NCBI RefSeq assembly: GCF_016805305.1
Contig: NZ_JAERQN010000008.1
Location: forward strand, 186,001-250,000
DNA from: Falsiroseomonas ponticola
GTDB lineage: Bacteria; Pseudomonadota; Alphaproteobacteria; Acetobacterales; Acetobacteraceae
Direction of reading: 5' to 3'
Length of the DNA stretch: 64,000 nt
The position numbers were made by a program, and so were the translations under genes. The notes under the pieces were generated by a model. That model did no database searches. It had not been told where the DNA came from and saw nothing but the letters and a program-made list of their open reading frames with translations. Positions 56,961 to 64,000 of the stretch are shown piece by piece; position 1 is the first letter of the stretch; each line of letters starts with the position of its first letter.

Positions 56961-57152
56961 ATGGCGAGACAGGAGCCCGTGGCGGATGACGAAGCGAGGG
57001 CGCGCCTGGTGAAGATCACCGGCGACCGGCCCGAGGACGTCGCCGCCATGCTGATCGAGGACGTGCGCGCGCTGCTGGCGGCCGTGGATGCGCAGCTCAA
57101 CGACTATGTGGCGCTCGGTTTCATGACGCCGGCCGAGGCCAACGCGTACTGA
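56961..57152 (+). CDS. Small hypothetical protein
   Basis: 63 aa, starting ARQEPVADDEARARLVKITG. It has an ordered charged sequence (RPEDVAAMLIEDVRALLAAVDAQLNDYVALGF) with no low-complexity signature, no membrane segment and no family I recognise. The GC-rich codons have the third-position pattern of the real genes here. It stands alone between the SDR and TauD-like genes. Confidence 0.5.
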   Translation: MARQEPVADDEARARLVKITGDRPEDVAAMLIEDVRALLAAVDAQLNDYVALGFMTPAEANAY

Positions 57153-57393
57153 CCGGCGACCGCGTCACCGGCGGCGCGGTCGCCGCCAAGCCGGCACGCG
57201 ACGCGACAATGGCCGGATCCTGCGGAGCGGCGCGCCGATGAGGCCTCCCGGAAACCTCACATCGCGATCCCGCCCGGGCGGGCAGTCCTACGGCAGGGAG
57301 AATATCACCGTGTCACGGCGCGCCTGGCAAAGGATAGCCAACCCGGAAGGGATTGCCAGCATCACCAGCGCCCACGCCGGATCACCAGCCAGC

Positions 57394-58254
57394 CTACCCC
57401 GCCGAAACCCAGGGCGTGACGAGGTCGGCGGGGCCGAGGGGGCGGCTGCCGCTCACCATGGTGCGGTGCAGGCGCCAGGCGGCGGGGAAGGCGGCGCGGT
57501 GCAGGACCGCGCGGTTGTCCCAGACCACCAGGTCGCCGGCCTGCCAGCGATGGCGCAGCGTGATGGCGGGGTCCGTCGCCGCGGCCAGCAGGCGGTGCAG
57601 CAGAGCCTCGCCCTCCGCCTCCGGCAATCCGCGCACCCGCGCCGTGGTGTCATGGTCCAGCACCAGGGCGCGACGGCCCGTCACGGGGTCGATCCGCACC
57701 AGCGGGTGCACCACCGGGGCGAGGCCGGCGGCGCGGCCGCGGGGATGGGCATGCTCCACCGAGAGGTACTCGATCCGGTCCTTCAGATGGGGATCGAGCC
57801 GCGCATAGGCCGCGACCTGGGAGGCGAAGGCGATGACCCCGCCCTCGGCCGGGACCTCGGCGGCGAAGAGGGCGGAATAGCGGCTCGGCGCCTCGGCCCA
57901 GGTCATGTGGGCGTGCCACTGGGCGTGGCGGTCATCGGGCTCGTCCTGCTCCAGCACCACCTCCGGCAGGCCGGGCAAGGCGAGGCGCGTCAGCGGGTGG
58001 CGGGACAGCGTGCCGAGGCGCGCGGTGAAGCCCGCCTGCTGCACCGGGTCCAGCGCCTGGCCGCGCAGCACCACCACCTCATGCGCCTCCAGCGCCTGGC
58101 GGAGCGCCTGGGCCGCGCCCTCATCCAGATCGCGCGTGACGTCGAGGCCCAGGATCTCCACCCCGAAGGCGGGGTGCAGGGGGCGCGCCTCCAGGCCGCG
58201 GGCGGAGAGGGGCGCCGGGCGGGCGGGGAGGATGGCGGCGGGGAGCGAGGACAT
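57394..58254 (-). CDS. TauD/TfdA-family dioxygenase with altered metal motif
   Basis: 286 aa, Fe(II)/2-oxoglutarate dioxygenase fold. HPAFGVEILGLDVTRDLDE at the start, HEVVVLRGQ, and the C-terminal HRWQAGDLVVWDNRAVLHRA with distal His252 plus LHRTMVSG (Arg264 for 2-oxoglutarate). The first metal motif, HxD in the family, reads WHAHMTW: His114-Ala-His116. So the acidic ligand is replaced by histidine. The codons are CAC GCC CAC, and the surrounding sequence is otherwise normal. Activity and metal preference are uncertain. Substrate unknown. Confidence 0.88.
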   Translation of the reverse strand: MSSLPAAILPARPAPLSARGLEARPLHPAFGVEILGLDVTRDLDEGAAQALRQALEAHEVVVLRGQALDPVQQAGFTARLGTLSRHPLTRLALPGLPEVVLEQDEPDDRHAQWHAHMTWAEAPSRYSALFAAEVPAEGGVIAFASQVAAYARLDPHLKDRIEYLSVEHAHPRGRAAGLAPVVHPLVRIDPVTGRRALVLDHDTTARVRGLPEAEGEALLHRLLAAATDPAITLRHRWQAGDLVVWDNRAVLHRAAFPAAWRLHRTMVSGSRPLGPADLVTPWVSAG

Positions 58255-58501
58255 CGGGAGGCGGCTTTCCGGCGGCGGGGACGGGCAGGCGATGGCGGGG
58301 CCGAGGGCAGGCGCTGAGCGTCAACAGCGCCTGTGGATCGCGGTCCCTGGGCCCGGCATGGAAAACCCCCTTGGCTTCGTGGAATGGAGATATACCGATC
58401 CGATACCGCGAGTCCACCGCCAACCATTCCCCGATCCGCTAAAAACGACGTCATGTCGTGCATCCCTTGATCGCGCTGTGGAATCTGTGGAACATCGGGC
58501 C
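58255..58501. other. Gap between the TauD-like gene and a tiny membrane peptide
   Basis: No supported gene. The second half (58371-58470) is noticeably AT-richer than the surroundings and is a plausible promoter region for the divergent genes, but I see no clear promoter boxes. Confidence 0.4.
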
Positions 58502-58648
58502 ATGGCTGATCCTTCCCCCCGCGCGAGGCCCCGCGCGACCCCTCTCCTCGCCTTCCTCGAAGGCCCCGCCGCGCTGGCGCTGCGGGCCGTGCTGGTGGCG
58601 GGCGCCACCGTGGCGGCGCTGGCGGCGCTGGGGCTGATGCACCCGTGA
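58502..58648 (+). CDS. Possible small single-pass membrane protein
   Basis: 48 aa: a polar, Arg/Pro-rich start (ADPSPRARPRATP) followed by one hydrophobic segment (ALALRAVLVAGATVAALAALGL). No recognised family. Its stop overlaps the start of a second tiny reading frame (ATGA). Support is limited to the membrane-peptide look and the upstream AT-rich stretch. Confidence 0.4.
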   Translation: MADPSPRARPRATPLLAFLEGPAALALRAVLVAGATVAALAALGLMHP

Positions 58649-58749
58649 TGGAAGCCGCGATCTAGGGCTGGCTGGCCGTCATCCTGCTCTCCGCCCCGCC
58701 GGTGGAGGCGGAGGCGGAGGCGCTGCTGGTGGCGAGCGTCGTCCTGTAG
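58648..58749 (+). pseudogene. Possible tiny membrane peptide interrupted by an in-frame TAG
   Basis: Begins EAAI, then TAG, then continues GWLAVILLSAPPVEAEAEALLVASVVL to a second TAG. A single G to A change from a tryptophan codon would explain the first stop, giving a 33-aa peptide. Translationally coupled in layout to the 48-aa frame before it. Low confidence. Confidence 0.25.
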
Positions 58750-58801
58750 CGCCGCGGCGCCGGCCCCCCTATCTGGCCCCGGACGGGACGGGGGTGCGGG
58801 C

Positions 58802-59941
58802 GTGATCGGGGTGGCGATTCTGCTGGTGGGGGGCGGCGCGGCCTGGCTGGCGCCGCATTCGGCCTTCTGGCTGCTGGGCGCGGCGCTGGGCTTCGTGCTG
58901 TTCCAGGCCAGCTTCGGCTTCGCCGGCGCCTTCCGGCGGCTGCTGGCGGAAGGCCGCGGCGCGGGGCTGCGCGCGCAGATGCTGCTGCTGGCGGTGGCGA
59001 CGCTGCTGATGCTGCCGGCGATCGAGGCCGGCAGCCTGGCGGGCGCGCCGGTCAGGGGCTTCGTCTTCCCCGTGGGCGTCGCGCTGCTGGCGGGCGCCTT
59101 CCTCTTCGGCATCGGGATGCAGATCGGCGGCGGCTGCGCTTCCGGCACGCTCTACACGGCGGCGGGCGGGCAAGGGGCGCGGATGTGGATCACGCTGGCT
59201 TCCTTCATCGCGGGGGCGACGCTGGCGGCCTGGCAATACGAGGCCTGGGCGGATTGGCCCGGGATCGGCGCGGTGTCGCTGCCCGGGGCGCTGGGGCTGT
59301 GGCCGGCGGTGGGGCTGAGCCTCCTGGCCTTCGCGCTGGTCTTCGGCGCATCCCGCGTCATCGAGCAGGCGCGGCATGGCGCGGTGGAGCCGATGGGCTG
59401 GCGGCCGCGCGGCCCCTTCCCCGCCATCCTCTGGCGCGGGCCCTGGCCGATGGCCTGGGGGGCGCTGGGGCTGGCGCTGCTGTCGGTGGCGACGCTGTTC
59501 CTGGCGGGGCGGCCCTGGGCCATCACCGCGGCTTTTCCCCTCTGGGGCTCCAAGATCGTGGAGGCCCTGGGCTGGGACGATCCGGCCTTCTGGCCTTTCT
59601 GGGAGGACCCGACCCGGACGGAGGCGCTGCTGCGCCCCGTGCTGGCGGACCGCACGACCGTGATGGATCTCGGCCTGATGGCGGGGGCCTTCCTGGCGGC
59701 GGCGCTGGCGGGGCGGATGGCGGGCTGGCGCTGGCCACGGGCGGGGGAGGCCGCGGCCTCCGTCATCGGGGGGCTGCTGCTGGGGGTGGGGGCGGTGCTG
59801 GCCTCGGGCTGCAACATCAGCGCCTATCTCGGCGGCATCGCCTCCGGCAGCCTGCATGGCTGGGTCTGGATCGTGCCGGCGCTGCTGGGCAATGCGGTGG
59901 GGCTGCGGCTCAGGCCGCTCTTCGGCCTGGGGCGCGCGTGA
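58802..59941 (+). CDS. YeeE/YedE family sulfur-compound transporter
   Basis: 379 aa integral membrane protein starting at a GTG. The family's paired cysteine motifs are present: GIGMQIGGGCASGTLYTA in the first half and LASGCNISAYLGGIASGS in the second. Characterised relatives (TsuA) import thiosulfate via relay cysteines. It lies upstream of flavocytochrome c and soxYZ, which supports a role in bringing in or moving reduced sulfur compounds. Confidence 0.92.
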   Translation: MIGVAILLVGGGAAWLAPHSAFWLLGAALGFVLFQASFGFAGAFRRLLAEGRGAGLRAQMLLLAVATLLMLPAIEAGSLAGAPVRGFVFPVGVALLAGAFLFGIGMQIGGGCASGTLYTAAGGQGARMWITLASFIAGATLAAWQYEAWADWPGIGAVSLPGALGLWPAVGLSLLAFALVFGASRVIEQARHGAVEPMGWRPRGPFPAILWRGPWPMAWGALGLALLSVATLFLAGRPWAITAAFPLWGSKIVEALGWDDPAFWPFWEDPTRTEALLRPVLADRTTVMDLGLMAGAFLAAALAGRMAGWRWPRAGEAAASVIGGLLLGVGAVLASGCNISAYLGGIASGSLHGWVWIVPALLGNAVGLRLRPLFGLGRA

Positions 59942-59951
59942 TTCGCGGCAT

Positions 59952-59980
59952 TTGACACCATCATTTCGTGCATTGTAGCA
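59952..59980 (+). promoter_or_regulatory. Possible promoter of the fccAB-soxYZ operon
   Basis: TTGACA (59952-59957) followed about 15-17 bp later by a weak -10-like TTGTAG/GTAGCA, in an AT-richer 60-bp window between the transporter and fccA. The -35 match is perfect, the -10 poor. Confidence 0.4.
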
Positions 59981-60021
59981 ACATCCACGGAACGACGCCT
60001 GATGTCGCCGGGGAACGAACG

Positions 60022-60315
60022 ATGATGCGCATGACACTCCTCGCCGCCGCGCTCGCGGCCGGGCTGCCGCTGGGCGGGGCCCGCGCGCAGGCACCGCTGG
60101 TGGCCGAAGGCTGCATCGGCTGCCACGGCCCGAACGGCGCGGGTGCCAGCGGGGTGCCGGCGCTGGCGGGGCGGGACCGGGCGGAGCTGGTGGCGCTGAT
60201 GGCCGCCTTCCGGGCGAATGAGCGCCCCGCGACCATCATGGGCCGCGTCGCCCGCGGCTATACGGAGGCCGAGATCGCCGCCGCCGCCGACCATTTCGCC
60301 CGCCTGCCGCGCTGA
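60022..60315 (+). CDS. fccA: c-type cytochrome subunit of flavocytochrome c (FccA-like)
   Basis: 97 aa monoheme cytochrome with signal peptide (MRMTLLAAALAAGLPLGGARAQ) and one heme site CIGCH around residues 32-36. The class I cytochrome pattern follows (GPNGAGASGVPALAGRDRAEL, and a possible distal Met in TIMGRVA). It is 2 bp upstream of the flavoprotein gene fccB. FccA accepts electrons from FccB during sulfide oxidation in the periplasm. Single-heme FccA is shorter than the diheme form of purple sulfur bacteria. Confidence 0.85.
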   Translation: MMRMTLLAAALAAGLPLGGARAQAPLVAEGCIGCHGPNGAGASGVPALAGRDRAELVALMAAFRANERPATIMGRVARGYTEAEIAAAADHFARLPR

Positions 60316-60317
60316 GG

Positions 60318-61598
60318 ATGCACGCCATGACCCTCTCCCGCCGCGCGCTGCTGGGCGCCGCCGCCATCCTCGCCACCCCGTCCCTTTCCCGCGCGCAGGG
60401 CCAGGCGCGGCTGCTGGTGGTCGGCGGCGGCTTCGGCGGCGCCTCCGCCGCCGCCTTCGCCCGCCGGCGCTACCCGGAGCTGGCGGTGACGCTGGTGGAG
60501 CCGAAGACGCGCTTCGTCACCTGCCCCTATGGCAATCTGGTCATCGGCGGCGTGCGCCAGATGGGTGACATCACCCATGGCTATGACGGGCTGCGCGCCA
60601 GGGGCGTGCGCGTGGTGCATGACTGGGCGACGGGGATCGACGCCAACGCAAAGCGCGTGCGGCTGGGTGGCCGGGAGACGCTGGACTACGACCGGCTGAT
60701 CCTCTCCCCGGGCATCGCGCTGCGCTGGGGCGCGATCGAGGGCTATGACGAGGCCGCCGCCGAGCGCCTGCCCCATGCCTGGGTCCCCGGCGATGGCGCG
60801 CAGACCCTGCTGCTGCGCCGGCAGCTCGAGGAGATGCCGGATGGCGGCGTGGTGGGGCTGGCGATCCCCGGCAACCCCTTCCGCTGCCCGCCCGGCCCCT
60901 ATGAGCGCATCAGCATGATCGCGGGCTACCTGAAGCGCCACAAGCCGCGGTCCAAGATCCTGGCGCTGGATGCGAAGGATGCCTTCAGCAAGCAGGGGCT
61001 GTTCCAGGATGGGTGGAACGCCCTCTATCCCGGCCTGATCGAATGGGTGCCGGCCAACCGCGATGGCCGCGTGACGCGGGTGGATGCGGCGGAGCGGGTG
61101 CTGGAGACGGAATTCGGCACGCGGCACAGGGTGGCGGTCGCCAACGTCATCCCGCCGCAATCCGCCGCCCGCATCGCGATCGAGGCCGGGCTGACCGACC
61201 AGTCCGGCTGGGTGCCGGTGAACCCGGTGACCTTCGAGAGCCGCGCCGCACCGGGCATCCATGTGGTCGGCGACGCCAACATCCCCGGCCCCATGCCGAA
61301 ATCCGGCTACATCGCGAATTCCACGGCCAAGCAGGCGGTGGCGAGCGCGGTGGCGTCGCTGCGGGGCGAGGCGCCTCCCCAGGCCCTTTACTACAACACC
61401 TGCTACAGCCATGTGGGGGAGGATTACGGGATCTCCATCGTCGGCATCTTCCGCCCGAATGCGGAGGGGACGGCGATCGTCGAGGTGCCGAATTCCGGCG
61501 GCGTCTCCCCCCGCGGCGACCTGCCGGAGCAGCGGCGGCTGGAGGCGACCTATGCCGATAGCTGGTATGAGAGCATCACGAAGGACATGTTCGCCTGA
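60318..61598 (+). CDS. fccB: Flavocytochrome c sulfide dehydrogenase flavoprotein subunit
   Basis: 426 aa (or 423 from the ATG at 60327). Tat signal SRRALLGAAAILATPSLSRAQ, so exported folded with FAD. FAD-binding GGGFGGASAA, then TCPYGNLVIGG and FRCPPGPYERISM, which contain the two redox-active cysteines of the family, GDANIPGPMPKSGYIANSTAKQ for the flavin, and a C-terminal FCSD-type domain (YYNTCYSHVGEDYGISIVGIFRP). It oxidises sulfide to sulfur and passes electrons to FccA. The stop overlaps the soxY start (1 bp). Confidence 0.93.
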   Translation: MHAMTLSRRALLGAAAILATPSLSRAQGQARLLVVGGGFGGASAAAFARRRYPELAVTLVEPKTRFVTCPYGNLVIGGVRQMGDITHGYDGLRARGVRVVHDWATGIDANAKRVRLGGRETLDYDRLILSPGIALRWGAIEGYDEAAAERLPHAWVPGDGAQTLLLRRQLEEMPDGGVVGLAIPGNPFRCPPGPYERISMIAGYLKRHKPRSKILALDAKDAFSKQGLFQDGWNALYPGLIEWVPANRDGRVTRVDAAERVLETEFGTRHRVAVANVIPPQSAARIAIEAGLTDQSGWVPVNPVTFESRAAPGIHVVGDANIPGPMPKSGYIANSTAKQAVASAVASLRGEAPPQALYYNTCYSHVGEDYGISIVGIFRPNAEGTAIVEVPNSGGVSPRGDLPEQRRLEATYADSWYESITKDMFA

Positions 61599-62035
61599 TG
61601 GCCCCTGCCCTTACCCGTCGCGCCGGCCTCGGCCTGCTGCTGCTGGCGCTGCCGGGCGGCGCGCTGGCACAGGAAGACGCCGTCGCGGCCGCGATCCGGG
61701 AGCAGGTGGGCGACACGCCGGCGACCGAGGGCGGGATCACGCTGCGCGCGCCGCCCGTCGCGGAGAATGGCGGCCAGGTCCCCATCACCGTGCTGGTGGA
61801 AAGCCCGCAGACGGCGGAGGCCCACGTCACCGCCATCCATGTCTTCGCCACCCGCAACCCGACGCCGGGTGTCGCCAGCTTCCGCCTGACGCCGGTGATG
61901 GCGCGGGCGGAGGTGCAGACGCGCATCCGCCTGGCGGAGGACCAGCGCATCATCGCCGTGGCGCAGCTGAGCGACGGCACGGTGCGCCGGACGGTGGCCG
62001 AATTGCGCGTGACCACCGGGGGGTGCCTGTCGTGA
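61598..62035 (+). CDS. soxY: Thiosulfate oxidation carrier protein SoxY
   Basis: 145 aa exported carrier (signal APALTRRAGLGLLLLALPGGALAQ). The C-terminal swinging arm carries the sulfur-binding cysteine in TTGGCLS, third from the end, which corresponds to the canonical GGCG(G) end. Core: APPVAENGGQVPITVLVE and HVFATRNPTPGVASF. It holds sulfur intermediates while SoxZ binds it. The GTG of soxZ overlaps its stop. Confidence 0.93.
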   Translation: MAPALTRRAGLGLLLLALPGGALAQEDAVAAAIREQVGDTPATEGGITLRAPPVAENGGQVPITVLVESPQTAEAHVTAIHVFATRNPTPGVASFRLTPVMARAEVQTRIRLAEDQRIIAVAQLSDGTVRRTVAELRVTTGGCLS

Positions 62036-62355
62036 CGCTCGCGACCCCCCGCATCCGCGTCCTCCGCAGCGCCCGGCCGGGCGAGGCGGTGGAAATCCGC
62101 GCCCTGATGGAACACCCGATGGAGACGGGGCTGCGCCAGGAAGGCGGGCGCGCCGCACCGCGGGACATGCTGCAGCGCCTGACCGTTTCCGTGAACGGGG
62201 CGCTGGCCTTCCAGGCGGAGTTCCGCAACGGCACCTCCGCCAACCCCTACCACGTCTTCTTCCTGAAGCTGGACCGGACCAGCGAGCTGGTCTTCACCTG
62301 GACGGATGAGCAGGGGCGCAGCGCCCGGGCCCAGGCGCGGGTCACGGTGGGCTAG
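62032..62355 (+). CDS. soxZ: Thiosulfate oxidation carrier complex protein SoxZ
   Basis: 107 aa, starting at a GTG overlapping soxY. Typical SoxZ sequence: VEIRALMEHPMETGLRQEGGRAAPRDML, then FQAEFRNGTSANPYHVFFLKL and SELVFTWTDEQGRS. It partners SoxY. No soxA, soxX, soxB or soxCD is in the window, so here SoxYZ may work with flavocytochrome c. Confidence 0.94.
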   Translation: MTLATPRIRVLRSARPGEAVEIRALMEHPMETGLRQEGGRAAPRDMLQRLTVSVNGALAFQAEFRNGTSANPYHVFFLKLDRTSELVFTWTDEQGRSARAQARVTVG

Positions 62356-62369
62356 GAGGGGGGCTGAAT

Positions 62370-62390
62370 CCGGCCCGCGAGGCCGGTTTT
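62370..62390 (+). terminator. Rho-independent terminator of the sulfur operon
   Basis: Stem CCGGCC/GGCCGG with loop CGCGA followed by TTTT, 15 bp after soxZ. Confidence 0.65.
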
Positions 62391-62488
62391 CCGCGCGGAG
62401 CCTTGCGTCCGGGCGCCCTATCCGCTAGGCGTCGCCCCGCGTCGGCACCCCTGGAGGCCGGCGCTTTTCTTTTCAAAGGAGCCTGGCA

Positions 62489-63184
62489 ATGGTCCAGACT
62501 GTTCGGATCGAGGCTGTGGCGCGCGAGCACGCAGGTAAGGGGGCAGCACGCGCGACCCGCCGTTCGGGGCTTGTCCCCGGTGTCGTCTATGGCGCCAAGC
62601 AGGAAGCGACCCTCGTGGCGCTGGACCCGCGCGACGTCATGAAGGAACTGACCAAGGGCGGCTGGCAGTCGCACCTCTATGAGGTGGCGGTGAAGGACGG
62701 CCCGACGGAGCGCACCATCATGCGCGACGTGCAGTTCGACCCGGTGACCGACCGCCCCGTCCATGTCGATTTCCAGCGCGTCGCCCCCGGCGCGCGTATC
62801 CGCGTCCGCGTCCCGGTGTCCTTCCTCAACGAAGACACCTCCCCCGGCATCAAGGCCGGCGGCGTGCTGAACGTGGTGCGGCGCGAGGTCGAGGTGATGG
62901 CCGAGATCGACAAGGTGCCGGATGGCTTCCAGATCGACCTCGGCGCCGCCAAGGTGGGCGAGAGCCTGCGCTGGTCCGCCATCAAGGACAATTTCGGCGC
63001 CCGCCCGGTGATCGTCGGCCGCGACTTCGTCGTGGCGACCATCGCCGCGCCGACCACGGATGAGTCGCTGGCCCCCGTGGCCGCGGCCCCGGCGCCGGAC
63101 CCCAAGGCCAAGGGCAAGGGCGGCAAGGCCGCCGCCCCGGCCAAGGCTGCCGCGGCCCCCGCCGCGCCCGCCAAGAAGAAGTGA
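62489..63184 (+). CDS. rplY: 50S ribosomal protein L25 / general stress protein Ctc
   Basis: 231 aa, the long two-domain Ctc form. N-terminal 5S rRNA-binding domain (AREHAGKGAARATRRSGLVPGVVYG) and C-terminal TL5 domain (VPVSFLNEDTSPGIKAGGVLNVVRREVEV). An Ala/Lys/Pro-rich tail (KAKGKGGKAAAPAKAAAAPAAPAKKK in outline) ends the protein. AAAGGAGCC precedes the start. It is followed by pth, the usual neighbour. Confidence 0.96.
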   Translation: MVQTVRIEAVAREHAGKGAARATRRSGLVPGVVYGAKQEATLVALDPRDVMKELTKGGWQSHLYEVAVKDGPTERTIMRDVQFDPVTDRPVHVDFQRVAPGARIRVRVPVSFLNEDTSPGIKAGGVLNVVRREVEVMAEIDKVPDGFQIDLGAAKVGESLRWSAIKDNFGARPVIVGRDFVVATIAAPTTDESLAPVAAAPAPDPKAKGKGGKAAAPAKAAAAPAAPAKKK

Positions 63185-63296
63185 GTGACCGCCGGCGCCG
63201 CTCCCCCCGGGGAAGCGGCGCCGGCCCCCATCATCGATGCCCGGGCCGGGCCGCGCGGCAGTGCTGCCCGGCTTGCGCAGGGCTGCGGAGGATGTC

Positions 63297-63878
63297 GTGG
63301 CGCTGTTGTGGGTTGGCCTCGGGAATCCGGGGCAGGAACACGCGAAGCAGCGCCACAACATCGGCTTCATGGCGATGGACGCCATCGCCCGCCGCCACAA
63401 TTTCTCCAGCTGGCGGAAGCGCTTCAAGGGCCAGGTGGCGGAGGGCAGCATCGGCGGCACCAAGGTGCTGGCGCTGAAGCCCGAGACCTACATGAATGCC
63501 AGCGGCGATTCCGTGCAGCAGGCCGCGGCCTTCCTGAAGCTGGCGCCGGCCGATGTCTGGGCCTTCCATGACGAGCTGGACCTGGCGCCGGGCAAGGTGC
63601 GGGTGAAGAAGGGCGGCGGGGCCGCGGGCCATAACGGGCTGCGCGACATGCAGCGCGCCTTCGGCAGCCCGGATTTCTGGCGCGTGCGGCTCGGCATCGG
63701 GCATCCCGGGCACAAGGACCGCGTCCATGGCCATGTGCTCGGCAATTTCGCCAAGGTCGATACCTGGGTGGAGCCGCTGCTGGACGCGGTGGCCGATGCC
63801 GCGCCGCTGCTGGCCGCGGGCAAGGCCGAGGACTTCATGACGCGCATCGCACTTCTGACGCAGCAGGGACCGGCGTGA
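63297..63878 (+). CDS. pth: Peptidyl-tRNA hydrolase
   Basis: 193 aa, the family length. GTG start at 63297 with GGAG upstream. Conserved motifs: LWVGLGNPGQEHAKQRHNIGFMA (catalytic His in RHNIG), KPETYMNASGDSV, HDELDLAPGKVRVKKGGGAAGHNGLRD and RVRLGIGHP. It recycles peptidyl-tRNAs released from ribosomes. The stop overlaps the next start (TGATG). Confidence 0.96.
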   Translation: MALLWVGLGNPGQEHAKQRHNIGFMAMDAIARRHNFSSWRKRFKGQVAEGSIGGTKVLALKPETYMNASGDSVQQAAAFLKLAPADVWAFHDELDLAPGKVRVKKGGGAAGHNGLRDMQRAFGSPDFWRVRLGIGHPGHKDRVHGHVLGNFAKVDTWVEPLLDAVADAAPLLAAGKAEDFMTRIALLTQQGPA

Positions 63879-64000
63879 TGCAGGATGAGGACGGCATGTT
63901 CGGGGGCGATTTCGGCGGCCCCGGCCCCGAGGATTTCGCCAATGGCGCCGCGGCGCTGGCGGCGGGGCTGATCCGGGAAGCGCAGGCGCTGGCCGGCGCC
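63878..64000 (+). CDS. Start of a further gene, cut by the window edge
   Basis: Forty-one codons are visible, beginning QDEDGMFGGDFGGPGPEDFA and continuing into an alanine-rich helix (AALAAGLIREAQALAGA). It begins at the A of the pth stop codon, so it is translationally coupled to pth. Gly/Asp-rich start; no family recognised from this fragment. Confidence 0.6.
   Translation, partial: MQDEDGMFGGDFGGPGPEDFANGAAALAAGLIREAQALAGA

Noticed and set aside
57153..57393. Possible gene between the 63-aa protein and the TauD-like gene
   Set aside because: Plus-strand frames run through but are antisense shadow of the TauD-like gene; the 241-bp gap itself shows no coding pattern and no clear regulatory site.

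Overview
The window is a very GC-rich (about 70% or more), densely packed chromosomal segment, most likely from an alphaproteobacterium of the Acetobacteraceae (Roseomonas-like). The reasons are the acpXL-type very-long-chain fatty acid cluster for lipid A, the large number of Bug/TctC-type periplasmic binding proteins (four here), a DUF2585/UPF0314 protein, and pervasive 4-nt ATGA/GTGA gene overlaps. No rRNA, tRNA, CRISPR array or intact insertion sequence was seen. The assignment to a family is inference from gene content.

Layout. 1-10.6 kb (+): a dipeptide/oligopeptide-type ABC importer (binding protein, two permeases, two ATPases) in one operon with hydantoinase/oxoprolinase subunits B and A and an FMN-dependent monooxygenase. 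The binding protein reads as a circular permutation of the usual fold order. 10.8-16.0 kb (+): acpXL-fabZXL-fabF2XL-fabF1XL-adh-lpxXL, the operon that makes and attaches the very long acyl chain of lipid A; the first ketosynthase has lost its catalytic residues. 16.0-19.9 kb (-): argG, then a leucine-rich-repeat gene bracketed by the true argG 3' end and a decayed second argG 3' fragment, suggesting an integrated island. 20.0-23.3 kb (+): three tandem paralogous secreted alpha/beta hydrolases. 23.3-27.7 kb: an orphan tctC, then a tctC-tctB-tctA tripartite transporter on the minus strand with a palindromic operator.

27.7-40.9 kb: small-molecule catabolism. It holds a GNAT enzyme, an isomerase plus enolase-superfamily enzyme plus lipoprotein (+), and a long minus-strand operon (epimerase, TetR regulator, DapA-like aldolase, Gfo/Idh/MocA oxidoreductase, DUF993 aldolase-like protein, TIM-barrel isomerase, TctC). 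The same GGTAAC-N6-GTTACY palindrome lies in front of the DapA-like gene and the tctCBA operon, so one regulator probably couples uptake to catabolism. A divergent SMP-30 lactonase and another tctC follow.

40.9-50.8 kb: a partial Pel-exopolysaccharide-like module. On the minus strand pelD, pelE and a short pelG-like gene are chained by overlaps to a glycerol-kinase-type gene and a SelA-fold PLP enzyme; on the plus strand lies a divergent membrane-anchored TPR protein resembling the front of PelB. pelA, pelC and pelF are absent from the window. A 13-bp tandem repeat separates pelD and pelE.

50.9-58.3 kb: cytochrome P460, DUF1028 and M20 amidohydrolase, a Kef-type antiporter, an alpha/beta hydrolase plus SDR pair, and a TauD-like protein with a His-Ala-His metal motif. 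58.5-62.4 kb (+): a compact sulfur-oxidation set (YeeE/YedE transporter, flavocytochrome c sulfide dehydrogenase fccA-fccB, soxY-soxZ). 62.5-64 kb (+): ribosomal protein L25 (Ctc type), peptidyl-tRNA hydrolase and the beginning of a further gene cut by the window edge.
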